Assembly: GCF_003254625.1 (NCBI RefSeq)
Contig: NZ_QJRJ01000062.1
Location: 1 to 61,152 of the forward strand
Direction of reading: 5' to 3'
Source of the DNA: Flavobacterium ginsenosidimutans
GTDB taxonomy: Bacteria > Bacteroidota > Bacteroidia > Flavobacteriales > Flavobacteriaceae
DNA length: 61,152 nt
A program made the translations under genes and the position numbers. Below are positions 8,858-19,002 of the stretch, piece by piece. Positions within the stretch are counted from its first letter, which is position 1. Each line of letters opens with the position of its first letter. The notes under the pieces are model-generated. The model saw only the letters and a list, made by a program, of their open reading frames with translations. It was not told the DNA's origin and searched no databases.

Positions 8858-11800
8858 ATGATGAATAACAGAAACAATAATAAAGATAAGAATCCAGTAA
8901 AAAGATTTAACAAAATTTCTATTGGATTGGCTTCACCAGAATCTATCTTGAAAGAATCAAGAGGAGAGGTTTTAAAGCCAGAAACAATTAACTATAGAAC
9001 TCACAAACCAGAGCGTGATGGACTTTTCTGCGAAAGAATCTTCGGACCAGTAAAAGATTTCGAATGCGCTTGTGGTAAGTACAAAAGAATTCGTTACAAA
9101 GGTATCATCTGTGACCGTTGTGGTGTTGAAGTTACTGAGAAAAAAGTACGTCGTGATAGAGTAGGACACATCAACCTTGTTGTGCCAATTGCTCATATCT
9201 GGTACTTCCGTTCTCTTCCAAACAAAATTGGTTATATCCTTGGTCTTCCATCTAAGAAATTAGATATGATTATTTACTACGAAAGATACGTAGTAATTCA
9301 ACCAGGTATTGCTAAAAATGCAGATGGAGAATCATTACAAAGATTAGATTTCTTAACTGAAGAGGAATACTTAAACATTTTAGATACTCTTCCGCAAGAA
9401 AATCAATATTTAGATGATTTAGATCCTAATAAATTTGTTGCCAAAATGGGAGCAGAGTGTATCATGGATTTATTAGCTCGTATTGACTTAGATGCTTTAT
9501 CTTATGAATTAAGACACAGCGCTAACAACGAGACATCTAAACAAAGAAAAACTGAAGCTTTAAAAAGATTACAAGTTGTTGAGTCTTTCCGTGAGTCTAA
9601 CGAAAACCGCGAAAACCGTCCAGAATGGATGATTATGAAAGTGGTTCCAGTTATCCCACCAGAATTACGTCCGCTTGTACCACTTGATGGAGGTCGTTTT
9701 GCAACTTCAGATTTGAACGATTTATATCGTCGTGTAATCATCCGTAACAACCGTTTGAAAAGATTAATGGAGATTAAAGCTCCAGAAGTTATCTTAAGAA
9801 ACGAGAAACGTATGTTACAAGAATCTGTAGATTCATTATTTGATAACACACGTAAAGCTTCTGCTGTTAAAACAGAATCTAACAGACCATTAAAATCATT
9901 ATCTGACTCATTAAAAGGTAAGCAAGGACGTTTCCGTCAAAACTTACTTGGTAAACGTGTAGATTATTCTGCTCGTTCGGTAATTGTCGTTGGTCCAGAG
10001 TTAAAATTATATGAGTGCGGATTGCCAAAAGATATGGCTTCTGAATTATACAAACCTTTCGTTATCCGTAAATTGATTGAAAGAGGTATTGTTAAAACAG
10101 TAAAATCTGCTAAGAAAATCATTGATAAGAAAGAGCCTGTAGTTTGGGATATCTTAGAAAACGTAATTAAAGGACACCCAGTATTACTGAACCGTGCTCC
10201 TACTTTGCACAGACTTGGTATTCAAGCGTTCCAACCAAAATTAATTGAAGGAAAAGCAATCCAGTTACACCCATTAGTATGTACGGCATTCAACGCCGAT
10301 TTCGATGGTGACCAGATGGCGGTTCACTTACCATTAGGACCAGAGGCTATTTTAGAGGCTCAATTATTAATGTTGGCTTCTCATAATATCTTGAACCCTG
10401 CAAATGGTGCTCCTATTACTGTACCTTCTCAGGACATGGTCTTGGGTCTATACTATATGACCAAAGAGCGTATTTCTACAGAAGATCACAAAATTATTGG
10501 TCAGGATTTAACTTTCTATTCTGCTGAAGAAGTAAACATTGCATTAAACGAAGGAAGATTAGAATTGAATGCTCGTGTGAAAATTAGAGCAAAAGATTTT
10601 AATGACGCTGGAGAATTAGTGTACAAAATTATTCAAACAACTGCAGGACGTGTATTATTTAACGAAGTAGTACCTGAAGCAGCTGGATATATCAACGACG
10701 TATTGACTAAGAAAAACCTTAGAGATATTATCGGACACATTTTAAGTGTGACTGATGTACCTACAACGGCTGCTTTCTTGGATAATATGAAGGATATGGG
10801 GTATAAATTCGCATTTAGAGGAGGTTTATCATTCTCTTTAGGTGATATTAGAATCCCAGAACAAAAAACTAAGTTAATTGCAGATGCTAGAGAGCAAGTT
10901 GAAGGTATCTCAACTAACTATAACATGGGTCTTATTACAAATAACGAGCGTTACAACCAAGTTATTGACGTATGGACTTCAGCAAATGCTCAGTTAACAG
11001 AGTTAGCAATGAAAAATATTAGAGAAGACCAGCAAGGTTTCAACTCTGTATATATGATGCTTGACTCTGGGGCGAGGGGTTCTAAGGAACAGATTCGTCA
11101 GTTAACTGGTATGCGTGGTTTGATGGCTAAGCCTAAAAAATCTACTGCTGGTGGTGGTGAAATTATTGAAAACCCGATTCTTTCTAACTTTAAGGAAGGT
11201 CTTTCGATCCTTGAGTACTTCATTTCTACTCACGGTGCTCGTAAAGGTCTTGCGGATACGGCTCTTAAAACGGCCGATGCTGGTTACTTGACAAGAAGGC
11301 TTCACGACGTTTCTCAAGATGTTATTGTTAACATCGAAGATTGTGGAACTCTAAGAGGTGTTGAAGTTGCAGCATTGAAGAAAAATGAGGAAATCGTTGA
11401 ATCTTTAGGAGAGAGAATTTTAGGACGTGTTGCATTGCAAGATGTTATTAATCCTCTTACTAACGAAGTAATGGTTAAATCTGGAGAGCAAATTACTGAA
11501 GCAATTATGAGAACTATCGAAGCTTCTCCAATTGAAAAAGTAGAAGTTAGATCTCCATTAACTTGTGAGGCTTTAAAAGGTATTTGTGCTAAATGTTACG
11601 GTAGAAACTTAGCTACTGGTAAGATGACACAAAGAGGTGAAGCTGTCGGAGTTATTGCAGCTCAGTCTATTGGAGAACCAGGTACACAGTTGACACTTCG
11701 TACGTTCCACGTTGGAGGGGTTGCTGGAGGTATTTCTGAAGAATCTAGTATTGTTACAAGATTCAACGGTAGACTTGAAATTGAAGATTTAAAAACAGTT

Positions 11801-13168
11801 AAAGGTGAAGACGGAGAAGGAAACTCTGTTGATATCGTAGTTTCACGTTCAACTGAGTTGAAATTAGTTGATGAGAAAACGGGAATTGTTTTAAATACAC
11901 ATAACATTCCTTACGGATCTAGTATTTTTGTTAATGATGGAGATACTGTTGCTAAAGGAACTGTAATCTGTAAATGGGATCCATATAACGGTGTAATTGT
12001 TTCTGAATTTACTGGTAAGATTGCTTACGAAGATTTAGAGCAAGGACAATCGTTCATGGTTGAGATCGATGAGCAGACTGGTTTCCAGGAAAAAGTAATT
12101 TCTGAGGCTAGAAATAAAAAATTAATCCCAACTTTATTGGTTTACGGTAAAGAAGGTGAATTGATTCGTTCTTACAACTTACCAGTAGGTGCACACTTAA
12201 TGGTTGAAAATGGTGAGAAAATTAAAGCAGGTAAAGTATTAGTTAAGATTCCACGTCGTTCTTCTAAGGCAGGCGATATCACGGGAGGTCTTCCTAGAAT
12301 TACTGAGTTGCTTGAGGCTCGTAACCCTTCAAACCCAGCGGTTGTATCTGAAATTGATGGTGTTGTATCTTTCGGTAAAATTAAGAGAGGTAACCGTGAG
12401 ATCGTTATCGAGTCTAAATTTGGTGAGATTAAAAAGTATTTAGTTAAACTTTCTAGCCAAATCTTAGTACAAGAAAATGACTTCGTAAGAGCGGGAGTTC
12501 CATTGTCTGACGGTGCTATTACACCAGATGATATCTTAAGAATTCAAGGTCCAGCTGCTGTACAACAGTACTTGGTAAATGAAATTCAAGAGGTTTACCG
12601 TTTACAAGGGGTAAAAATTAATGACAAGCACTTTGAGGTAGTTATTCGTCAAATGATGCGTAAAGTAAGAGTTGAAGATCCAGGAGATACTCTATTCTTA
12701 GAAGATCAATTGATCCATACTAAAGACTTTATCATTCAAAATGACAAATTATATGGTATGAAAGTGGTTGAAGATGCTGGAGATTCTTCTGTATTGAAAC
12801 CAGGTCAAATCATTACTCCTCGTGAGTTACGTGACGAGAATTCATTATTGAAACGTACAGATAAAAATCTTGTTGTAGCAAGAGATGTAATTACTGCAAC
12901 TGCAACGCCAGTTTTACAAGGTATTACAAGAGCTTCGTTACAAACTAAATCATTCATTTCTGCGGCTTCGTTCCAGGAGACAACGAAAGTACTTAATGAG
13001 GCTGCTGTAGCTGGTAAAGTAGATGATTTAGAAGGATTGAAAGAAAATGTAATTGTTGGACACAGAATTCCTGCTGGAACTGGTATGAGAGAGTACGATA
13101 ACACTATCGTAGGATCTAAAGACGATTACAACGAAATGATGGCTAATAAAGAAGAATACATTTATTAA
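8858..13168 (+). CDS. rpoC: DNA-directed RNA polymerase subunit beta'
   Basis: This 1436-aa catalytic subunit carries the absolutely conserved [16 protein letters not shown] (three Mg-binding Asp). The N-terminal zinc ribbon ([21 protein letters not shown]) and the second cysteine cluster ([13 protein letters not shown]) are present. The rudder/trigger-loop region includes [16 protein letters not shown]. Two ATGs lie side by side (8858 and 8861); either may be used. An unusually long, foldable 283-bp gap separates it from rpoB. Confidence 0.99.
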   Translation: MMNNRNNNKDKNPVKRFNKISIGLASPESILKESRGEVLKPETINYRTHKPERDGLFCERIFGPVKDFECACGKYKRIRYKGIICDRCGVEVTEKKVRRDRVGHINLVVPIAHIWYFRSLPNKIGYILGLPSKKLDMIIYYERYVVIQPGIAKNADGESLQRLDFLTEEEYLNILDTLPQENQYLDDLDPNKFVAKMGAECIMDLLARIDLDALSYELRHSANNETSKQRKTEALKRLQVVESFRESNENRENRPEWMIMKVVPVIPPELRPLVPLDGGRFATSDLNDLYRRVIIRNNRLKRLMEIKAPEVILRNEKRMLQESVDSLFDNTRKASAVKTESNRPLKSLSDSLKGKQGRFRQNLLGKRVDYSARSVIVVGPELKLYECGLPKDMASELYKPFVIRKLIERGIVKTVKSAKKIIDKKEPVVWDILENVIKGHPVLLNRAPTLHRLGIQAFQPKLIEGKAIQLHPLVCTAFNADFDGDQMAVHLPLGPEAILEAQLLMLASHNILNPANGAPITVPSQDMVLGLYYMTKERISTEDHKIIGQDLTFYSAEEVNIALNEGRLELNARVKIRAKDFNDAGELVYKIIQTTAGRVLFNEVVPEAAGYINDVLTKKNLRDIIGHILSVTDVPTTAAFLDNMKDMGYKFAFRGGLSFSLGDIRIPEQKTKLIADAREQVEGISTNYNMGLITNNERYNQVIDVWTSANAQLTELAMKNIREDQQGFNSVYMMLDSGARGSKEQIRQLTGMRGLMAKPKKSTAGGGEIIENPILSNFKEGLSILEYFISTHGARKGLADTALKTADAGYLTRRLHDVSQDVIVNIEDCGTLRGVEVAALKKNEEIVESLGERILGRVALQDVINPLTNEVMVKSGEQITEAIMRTIEASPIEKVEVRSPLTCEALKGICAKCYGRNLATGKMTQRGEAVGVIAAQSIGEPGTQLTLRTFHVGGVAGGISEESSIVTRFNGRLEIEDLKTVKGEDGEGNSVDIVVSRSTELKLVDEKTGIVLNTHNIPYGSSIFVNDGDTVAKGTVICKWDPYNGVIVSEFTGKIAYEDLEQGQSFMVEIDEQTGFQEKVISEARNKKLIPTLLVYGKEGELIRSYNLPVGAHLMVENGEKIKAGKVLVKIPRRSSKAGDITGGLPRITELLEARNPSNPAVVSEIDGVVSFGKIKRGNREIVIESKFGEIKKYLVKLSSQILVQENDFVRAGVPLSDGAITPDDILRIQGPAAVQQYLVNEIQEVYRLQGVKINDKHFEVVIRQMMRKVRVEDPGDTLFLEDQLIHTKDFIIQNDKLYGMKVVEDAGDSSVLKPGQIITPRELRDENSLLKRTDKNLVVARDVITATATPVLQGITRASLQTKSFISAASFQETTKVLNEAAVAGKVDDLEGLKENVIVGHRIPAGTGMREYDNTIVGSKDDYNEMMANKEEYIY

Positions 13169-13178
13169 TTAGGAAACT

Positions 13179-13490
13179 ATGAGTAATCCGAAACAACAAC
13201 AAGAGCAAATCAATATTGAGTTAGATGAAAACATCGCAGAAGGAATTTATTCTAATCTTGCGATTATCAACCACTCATCATCGGAGTTTGTTTTAGATTT
13301 TGTGAGCATTATGCCAGGTATTCCTAAAGCCAAGGTAAAGTCAAGAATTGTTTTGACACCACAACATGCTAAAAGATTATTAAAAGCAATAGGTGAAAAT
13401 ATCCATAGATTTGAGGCAGCTCATGGCGAAATCAAAGAAACGGAACAAGCACCAATTCCGCTTAATTTTGGTCCAACAGGACAAGCATAA
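13179..13490 (+). CDS. DUF3467 family protein
   Basis: This is a 103-aa soluble protein with the DUF3467 pattern: EGIYSNLAIINHSSSEFVLDFVSIMPGIPKAKVKSRIVL followed by TPQHAKRLLKAIGENI. The biochemical function is unknown. It starts 10 bp after rpoC and ends at a strong terminator, so it is the last gene of the rpoBC transcript. That placement suggests a role tied to transcription, an inference from context only. Confidence 0.88.
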   Translation: MSNPKQQQEQINIELDENIAEGIYSNLAIINHSSSEFVLDFVSIMPGIPKAKVKSRIVLTPQHAKRLLKAIGENIHRFEAAHGEIKETEQAPIPLNFGPTGQA

Positions 13491-13495
13491 ATTTT

Positions 13496-13528
13496 AAAGC
13501 CCCTTTTTTAAGGGGCTTTTTTTTATAC
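13496..13528 (+). terminator. Intrinsic terminator of the rpoBC transcript
   Basis: AAAGCCCCTT and AAGGGGCTTT form a GC-rich stem followed by eight T residues. It closes the plus-strand block that starts at tuf. Confidence 0.92.
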
Positions 13529-13683
13529 TTGAATTAGAATAAAATGCAGTTAATCAGATTTAATTTACTTTCATCGATAAAATTTCATCTTTTTTATCTA
13601 GAAGTATATTTTTGCATTTCCTATTTAAAAGATTATTTTTTTGAAATATAATGACTTAGTACGGTTAATTTAATTCAAATTAT
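13529..13683. other. Gene-free gap with a possible 35-codon frame
   Basis: The region between two terminators holds a TATTTTTG element at 13607-13614 and an AT-rich plus-strand frame at 13544-13651 (35 codons, starting MQLIRFNLLSS) with no similarity I recognise. The base composition makes such a frame likely by chance. No firm gene is called. Confidence 0.3.
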
Positions 13684-13718
13684 AAAAAAGCGCTAATTCG
13701 AAAATTAGCGCTTTTTTT
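13684..13718. terminator. Bidirectional terminator with no clear gene of its own
   Basis: AAAAAAGCGCTAATT pairs with AATTAGCGCTTTTTTT around a 4-nt loop, flanked by A and T runs so it works in both directions. On the minus strand it could back up the prfC terminator. On the plus strand it would end any short RNA begun near 13614. Confidence 0.8.
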
Positions 13719-13762
13719 ATACCATTTTTTTAAGTTGAAATGAAGAGATTTATACAGATAAT

Positions 13763-13800
13763 AAAAAAAGGCTGTTTAAAACATTAAACAGCCTTTTTTT
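13763..13800 (-). terminator. Intrinsic terminator of prfC
   Basis: A perfect AAGGCTGTTTAA/TTAAACAGCCTT stem with A and T runs on either side lies 16 bp beyond the prfC stop codon. Confidence 0.9.
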
Positions 13801-13815
13801 ATTTATAGTTGAGAT

Positions 13816-15408
13816 TTAATCAAACTCTGATGTAAAATATAATTTTACAGTTGGATATTTACTCTGCGTCATTTGAATTGTAAAATCAGAATCTGCTAAG
13901 AATACCAATTGACCATATTTATCGTGTGCAAGGAATTTTTGTTTGATACGCTTAAATTCTTTGAATTCCTCATTTTTTGCATCATCTGGTTTTACCCAGC
14001 AAGCTTTATGTACAGGAAAGTTTTCGTATGTACATTTAGCGCCATATTCATGCTCTAGACGATATTGGATAACCTCATACTGAAGCGCTCCAACCGTTCC
14101 AATAACTTTACGATTGTTCATTTCTAATGTAAACAGCTGTGCAACACCTTCATCCATTAACTGATCTACACCTTTTTCTAATTGCTTAGCTTTCATCGGA
14201 TCAGCATTGTTGATATATCTAAAGTGCTCTGGAGAGAAACTAGGAATTCCTTTAAAGCTCATGATTTCACCTTCTGTTAAAGTATCTCCAATTTTAAAGT
14301 TTCCTGTATCGTGTAAACCAACAATATCACCAGGATAAGAAATGTCTACAATTTCTTTTTTCTCAGCGAAAAAGGCATTCGGACTCGAGAATTTTAAATT
14401 TTTCTTCTGGCGAACGTGGTAATATGGTTTATTTCTTTCGAAAGTTCCTGAAACGATTTTAATGAAAGCCAAACGGTCACGGTGTTTTGGATCCATGTTT
14501 GCGTGGATTTTGAAGACAAATCCAGACATTTTTTCTTCTGTAGGCTCAACTGTACGAGTTTCAGAATCTTTAGCTCTCGGAGAAGGAGCAATTGTAATGA
14601 AACAGTCTAATAATTCGCGAACTCCAAAATTATTTAAAGCAGAACCAAAAAATACTGGCTGAATTTTTCCATCCAAATAATCCTGACGCTCAAATTTTGG
14701 ATATACTTCGTCAATTAATTCTAATTCTTCACGAAGTTTATTAGCAGCTTTTTCACCAACAATTTTATCCAATTCTGGATTGTTCTGTACATCAGAAAAA
14801 GCAATTGTTTCTTCAATATTTTTACGGCTGTCTCCGCTGAAAAGGTTAATGTTTTCTTCCCATAAATTGTAAATTCCCTGAAAATCATAACCCATTCCGA
14901 TTGGGAAGCTTAGCGGCGTCACTTTTAAGCCTAATTTTTGTTCAACTTCATCCATTAGATCGAAAGCATCTTTACCTTCACGGTCTAATTTGTTGATGAA
15001 AACAATCATCGGAATGTTACGCATTCTACAAACTGAAACCAGTTTTTCCGTTTGTTCCTCAACCCCTTTTGCAACGTCAATCACAACAATAACGCTATCA
15101 ACAGCAGTTAAAGTTCTAAATGTATCTTCAGCAAAATCCTTGTGTCCAGGAGTATCAAGGATATTGATTTTTTTATCTTTATAATTAAAAGCAAGCACAG
15201 AAGTAGAAACCGAGATACCTCTTTGGCGTTCGATTTCCATAAAGTCACTCGTTGCTCCTTTTTTAATTTTGTTGTTTTTTACTGCTCCTGCTTCTTGAAT
15301 AGCACCTCCAAATAACAGCAATTTCTCTGTTAATGTCGTTTTACCAGCATCGGGATGCGAGATAATTCCAAATGTTCTTCTGCGTTGTATTTCTTTTAAA
15401 AAGCTCAT
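13816..15408 (-). CDS. prfC: Peptide chain release factor 3
   Basis: This 530-aa translational GTPase recycles RF1/RF2 after peptide release. The N-terminal GTPase motifs SHPDAGKTTLTEK, DTPGHKDF and NKLD are present. The length and the absence of extra EF-G domains distinguish RF3 from EF-G. The CAT at 15406-15408 gives the start MSFLKEIQRRRTFGIISHPDAGKT. It stands alone, with its own promoter element and terminators. Confidence 0.96.
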   Translation of the reverse strand: MSFLKEIQRRRTFGIISHPDAGKTTLTEKLLLFGGAIQEAGAVKNNKIKKGATSDFMEIERQRGISVSTSVLAFNYKDKKINILDTPGHKDFAEDTFRTLTAVDSVIVVIDVAKGVEEQTEKLVSVCRMRNIPMIVFINKLDREGKDAFDLMDEVEQKLGLKVTPLSFPIGMGYDFQGIYNLWEENINLFSGDSRKNIEETIAFSDVQNNPELDKIVGEKAANKLREELELIDEVYPKFERQDYLDGKIQPVFFGSALNNFGVRELLDCFITIAPSPRAKDSETRTVEPTEEKMSGFVFKIHANMDPKHRDRLAFIKIVSGTFERNKPYYHVRQKKNLKFSSPNAFFAEKKEIVDISYPGDIVGLHDTGNFKIGDTLTEGEIMSFKGIPSFSPEHFRYINNADPMKAKQLEKGVDQLMDEGVAQLFTLEMNNRKVIGTVGALQYEVIQYRLEHEYGAKCTYENFPVHKACWVKPDDAKNEEFKEFKRIKQKFLAHDKYGQLVFLADSDFTIQMTQSKYPTVKLYFTSEFD

Positions 15409-15427
15409 ATTTCGTATAAATAGGTTG

Positions 15428-15435
15428 CAAAAGTA
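15428..15435 (-). promoter_or_regulatory. Candidate -7 element of prfC
   Basis: The minus strand reads TACTTTTG, an exact TAnnTTTG match, about 20 bp before the prfC start codon. No good TTG lies at the -33 distance. Confidence 0.45.
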
Positions 15436-15511
15436 CTATTAAATACGGCTTTATAAAAATATTCACTTCTTAAATTTGGGAAGTCTTTATTATTAAGTGG
15501 CTTTTTTAGAA

Positions 15512-15539
15512 AAAAATAAGGCTGTTTTACAACAGCCTT
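15512..15539 (-). terminator. Intrinsic terminator of the amylase gene
   Basis: AAGGCTGTT/AACAGCCTT stem (15518-15539), followed on the minus strand by TATTTTTTT, 18 bp after the amylase stop. Confidence 0.88.
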
Positions 15540-15557
15540 AAATAATCATTTTTAAAA

Positions 15558-16997
15558 TTACTGATTAATTGACCAAATTGAATACCCTTTTGGAGGACAT
15601 TGTATTTTTACCCATTTGTCAGCCTGAGTAGTTGGATACCAAGTTGAGTTTCCTGTGAAATCTTTAATTTGAGTATTCGCCCAATTGGTCTGAATCCATC
15701 TTTCTTGCCAAACATCTGAATTATTGATATAAACTACTAAACCTGGATTTCCGTTGTATCCGTTTCTTCTTGCAACGTATTCATCATTGTCAGAATATAA
15801 AATAGAAGTTGTTCCAGTCGCTTTATTATTGTGAATCCAAATCAGATTATTCAATTTATTTTTATCTAGCCATTCTTCGTAATCTCTATAGAAAATTGTT
15901 GGATAGCCTTCGTGAGTTAATATATAGGAGTAAGCTAACATCTTGCTCCAAATTTCGTCAGTGTCATGATTGGTTACAAAAGTTACTGCTTTGTACGGAT
16001 TGCGTTTCCACATCATATCATCATTTAACAGCGCAAGATTATTTCCATCAAAAGCATCATTCATTTTATAATAGCAAGCAAAATCAAAAACAGAACTGTT
16101 CGCATTGTTTGCCCACCATTCTAATGTATTTACGTTAGAATCCCAATATTCTCCAACAGAAAATCCGCCTACATTTGCATTCCAGTCATGTACAACCCAA
16201 GGGGCAAAACCTTTTACGTAATCAAATCTCCATCCGTCAAATTTCATAGTGTTTTTATAATATTTTCCAACACCATCTGCTCTTAGCCAAAGCCAGTTTT
16301 GAACATTTGGCGCAGCGTGGCATAAATCTGGAAAACCTCCAAAAGATCCTTCGTCATTATTTCCGTAGCTATTTTTATAAAAATCATTATAGTTGCGAGG
16401 AAATTTTCCAGAAGCAATTCCAGTAAAGTTTGTCCAAGTATTTGTTCCAGTAAAAGGATTAGCTTCAGATTGTCCGCCACTATTGTGATTGATTACAATA
16501 TCTGCATAAACCTTAATGTTTTCATTATGAGCTGCTGTAATTAAGCTTACTAATTCAGTTTTAGACCCAAATCGAGTTTCGGTACTTCCATTTTGATTGT
16601 AATCTCCAAAATCAAAATAATCTGTTGGATCATATCCCATAGAAAAGGCTCCGTTTTGAGCTTTAGATGCAGGCGGAAGCCATATCGAACCAATTCCAGC
16701 ATTTCCCCAAGCTGTTACTTTACTGCTTACAGTATTCCACCAAGTTCCTCCAGCAGGAACGTCCCAGTAAAAAGCCTGCATCATAACGCCGCCGCCGGGA
16801 TTGTCTACATATTTTCCAGTTAAAGAACTTGAAGTGCCAGTACTAAAAGGTTTTCCGTCGTGATGCGTAACATCAATAATCTTAAATTTTTGACTTTCAG
16901 CTTTAGAATCGACTTCGTTCATTTCATTTTGCGAACACGAATAAAGCAATCCGCCAAGTGCCATAATTAGGCACAATTTTGCAATAGGTTTTTTCAT
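15558..16997 (-). CDS. Lipoprotein alpha-amylase, GH13_7-like (archaeal type)
   Basis: This 479-aa secreted alpha-amylase cleaves internal alpha-1,4 bonds of starch. A lipoprotein signal ends in LYSC (Cys21), so the enzyme is membrane-anchored. Catalytic residues read directly: nucleophile Asp259 in GWRFDYVKG, acid/base Glu283 in SVGEYWD, and Asp345 in FVTNHDTDEIW. Segments such as MMQAFYWDVPAGGTWW, SIWLPPASK, MGYDPTDYFDFG and PTIFYRDYEEWL closely resemble, from memory, Thermococcales enzymes of subfamily GH13_7. No SusC/SusD genes are nearby. It stands alone with its own terminator. Confidence 0.9.
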   Translation of the reverse strand: MKKPIAKLCLIMALGGLLYSCSQNEMNEVDSKAESQKFKIIDVTHHDGKPFSTGTSSSLTGKYVDNPGGGVMMQAFYWDVPAGGTWWNTVSSKVTAWGNAGIGSIWLPPASKAQNGAFSMGYDPTDYFDFGDYNQNGSTETRFGSKTELVSLITAAHNENIKVYADIVINHNSGGQSEANPFTGTNTWTNFTGIASGKFPRNYNDFYKNSYGNNDEGSFGGFPDLCHAAPNVQNWLWLRADGVGKYYKNTMKFDGWRFDYVKGFAPWVVHDWNANVGGFSVGEYWDSNVNTLEWWANNANSSVFDFACYYKMNDAFDGNNLALLNDDMMWKRNPYKAVTFVTNHDTDEIWSKMLAYSYILTHEGYPTIFYRDYEEWLDKNKLNNLIWIHNNKATGTTSILYSDNDEYVARRNGYNGNPGLVVYINNSDVWQERWIQTNWANTQIKDFTGNSTWYPTTQADKWVKIQCPPKGYSIWSINQ

Positions 16998-17493
16998 AAT
17001 AGATGTGGTTAAGTTAAATAGTAAGTTTTGTAATTATTAAATTTTAGGGTTTTAAAAATAAATATTGTTATTTTTTGACCTTATAAATTAATAATTACGC
17101 ATCTAAAGTAGAATTTTTTTGATTTAATTTTATTTTGTAAGAAAATAGTTTGTTACGAAAACGTTGTAGTGTTGAGAACTTTTTTTATAGTGCTAATAAT
17201 TAGGTTTTGTTGTAAAAAATCTAAAAAGTAAAAATCGTGTATAAATTGTTTTTCATTGATTTATAAAAATCAAAAAGAGGATTTTTTGCTGTTAAAAGAG
17301 AACGATCCTATAATTTTTTGTTAATAGTAAAGCGGATAGTTGTATTATGTAATTGAATTGTTATTTTTGTTCGTTATAAGTTACGAAAGAACTATACTTT
17401 AATTATTTATGTTTTATGGAGATATTCAGAAAACGTTGATAGTTTAAGGGGATTATCTAAAACAGACTTACATTAAAATAAAATTTTAAAATA
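16998..17493. other. Divergent intergenic region
   Basis: This gap of about 500 bp between the amylase and the SurA-like gene is about 75% A+T. It carries a full promoter match for the plus-strand gene (17340-17369). I found no TAnnTTTG match reading toward the amylase and no open frame worth calling. Confidence 0.5.
17340..17369 (+). promoter_or_regulatory. Bacteroidota-type promoter of the SurA-like gene
   Basis: TTG at 17340-17342, a 19-nt spacer and TATTTTTG at 17362-17369 exactly match the -33/-7 consensus (TTG, about 19 nt, TAnnTTTG). The start site would be near 17376, giving a leader of roughly 118 nt. Confidence 0.75.
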
Positions 17494-18924
17494 ATGTTAT
17501 TAAAAAAATTACAGCTAAAAACAATTGATTACAAGTTTGTACTAACAATTTGTTTTTTTCTTTTTTTTGCTCCAGTTATTACAGCACAAGAAATAATTCC
17601 AGATGTTGTTGCTCAAAAACCTGTTGAAGCTCCCACTGGTGGGAAGTTGAAAATTGACGGAATTATCGCTACAGTTGGAGATTATATCGTTTTAGATTCT
17701 GATATTGATAAAGGATTTTTGGAAATCGCAGCTTCTGGCGGTAGTACAAAAGATATCACAAGATGTCAAATGCTTGGTAAATTATTAGAGGATAAATTAT
17801 ATGCTCACCAAGCTATTCAAGATAGTATCATTGTTAGTGATGCCGAAGTTAGAGGTATGATGGATGATCGTCTGAATTATATGATTCAGCAGGTTGGTGA
17901 TATTAATAAAGTAGTTGAATACTACAAAAAAAGTTCTGTAGAAGAATTTAAAACTTATTTTGCCGACATCTTAAAAGAGCAAAAATTAGCTTCTGAAATG
18001 AGAGATAAAATCATTAAAGATGTTGAGATTACTCCAGAAGAAGTTCGTAATTTCTTTAAGAAAATCCCAAAAGATGAATTGCCAACATTTGGTGCTGAAA
18101 TGGAAGTTGCTCAAATCGTTGTAGAACCAAAAATTTCTAAAGAAGACAAACAGAAAGTTATTGATAGATTGAATGCTATAAGACAAGATGTTCTTGAAGG
18201 TTCAAGTTTTGCTACTAAAGCCGTTTTGTATTCTCAAGATCCTGGATCTGCCCCAAATGGAGGTTACTATAAAATGACCAGAAAAACTCCTTTTGTAAAA
18301 GAATTTAAAGATGTTGCTTTTAGTTTACAAGCTGGAGAAATTTCGCAGCCTTTTGAAACGATTTATGGATTCCATATTATAATGGTCGAAAAAATTAAAG
18401 GACAAGAAGTAGAACTTCGTCATATCTTAATTTCGCCAACGGTTTCAGAAGCAGCTTTAAAAGAAGCAAAAGAAAGAATTACTAATATCAGAAATAAGAT
18501 TATTAATAAGGAACTGACATTTTCTGAAGCTGCTAGAACAGAATCTGATGAAAAAGAGACAAGAGCAAATGGAGGTACTTTAGTGAATCCTACAACACAA
18601 GATACTCGTTTTGAGTTGACAAAAATGGATCCGACTTTATATAGTCAAGTTTCAAATTTAAAAGGAGACGAGGTTTCTCAGCCACTTTTAAATACAGATG
18701 ATAAAAATAAAAAAACGTATAAGTTGATTACTGTTACAAATAGAATTGACGAGCACACAGCTGATTATGCTAAAGATTATACAAAAATTAAAGAATTAGC
18801 ATTAAAAGAAAAACAAATCAACGCAATTGCAAAATGGTTTGATAATAAGATTAAAGATACCTATATCAAAATCATTGGGGAGTACAAAGACTGTTCTTTT
18901 GCAAATAACTGGTTGAAAAAATAA
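17494..18924 (+). CDS. SurA-like periplasmic peptidyl-prolyl isomerase
   Basis: This 476-aa secreted chaperone/isomerase has an N-terminal hydrophobic signal (FVLTICFFLFFAPVITAQ, about 19-37), then a SurA N-like helical domain. Two parvulin rotamase modules follow: one around 200-300 (AQIVVEP...GGYYKMTRKTPFVKEFKDVAFSLQAGEISQPFETIYGFHIIMV) and a second starting ELRHILISPTVSE. The likely role is folding outer-membrane proteins in the periplasm. The hairpin after it lies only 20 bp ahead of moxR. Confidence 0.88.
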   Translation: MLLKKLQLKTIDYKFVLTICFFLFFAPVITAQEIIPDVVAQKPVEAPTGGKLKIDGIIATVGDYIVLDSDIDKGFLEIAASGGSTKDITRCQMLGKLLEDKLYAHQAIQDSIIVSDAEVRGMMDDRLNYMIQQVGDINKVVEYYKKSSVEEFKTYFADILKEQKLASEMRDKIIKDVEITPEEVRNFFKKIPKDELPTFGAEMEVAQIVVEPKISKEDKQKVIDRLNAIRQDVLEGSSFATKAVLYSQDPGSAPNGGYYKMTRKTPFVKEFKDVAFSLQAGEISQPFETIYGFHIIMVEKIKGQEVELRHILISPTVSEAALKEAKERITNIRNKIINKELTFSEAARTESDEKETRANGGTLVNPTTQDTRFELTKMDPTLYSQVSNLKGDEVSQPLLNTDDKNKKTYKLITVTNRIDEHTADYAKDYTKIKELALKEKQINAIAKWFDNKIKDTYIKIIGEYKDCSFANNWLKK

Positions 18925-18940
18925 TTTTTATTAAATAAAT

Positions 18941-18984
18941 AAAAAGAGTTAGTTTTATGAATTCGTAGAACTAACTCTTTTTAA
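18941..18984 (+). terminator. Hairpin terminator between the SurA-like gene and moxR
   Basis: AAAAAGAGTTAGTT (18941-18954) pairs perfectly with AACTAACTCTTTTT (18969-18982) around a 14-nt loop. It should reduce transcription into moxR, which starts at 19003. Confidence 0.8.
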
Positions 18985-19002
18985 TTTTAAATACATTCAT
19001 AA

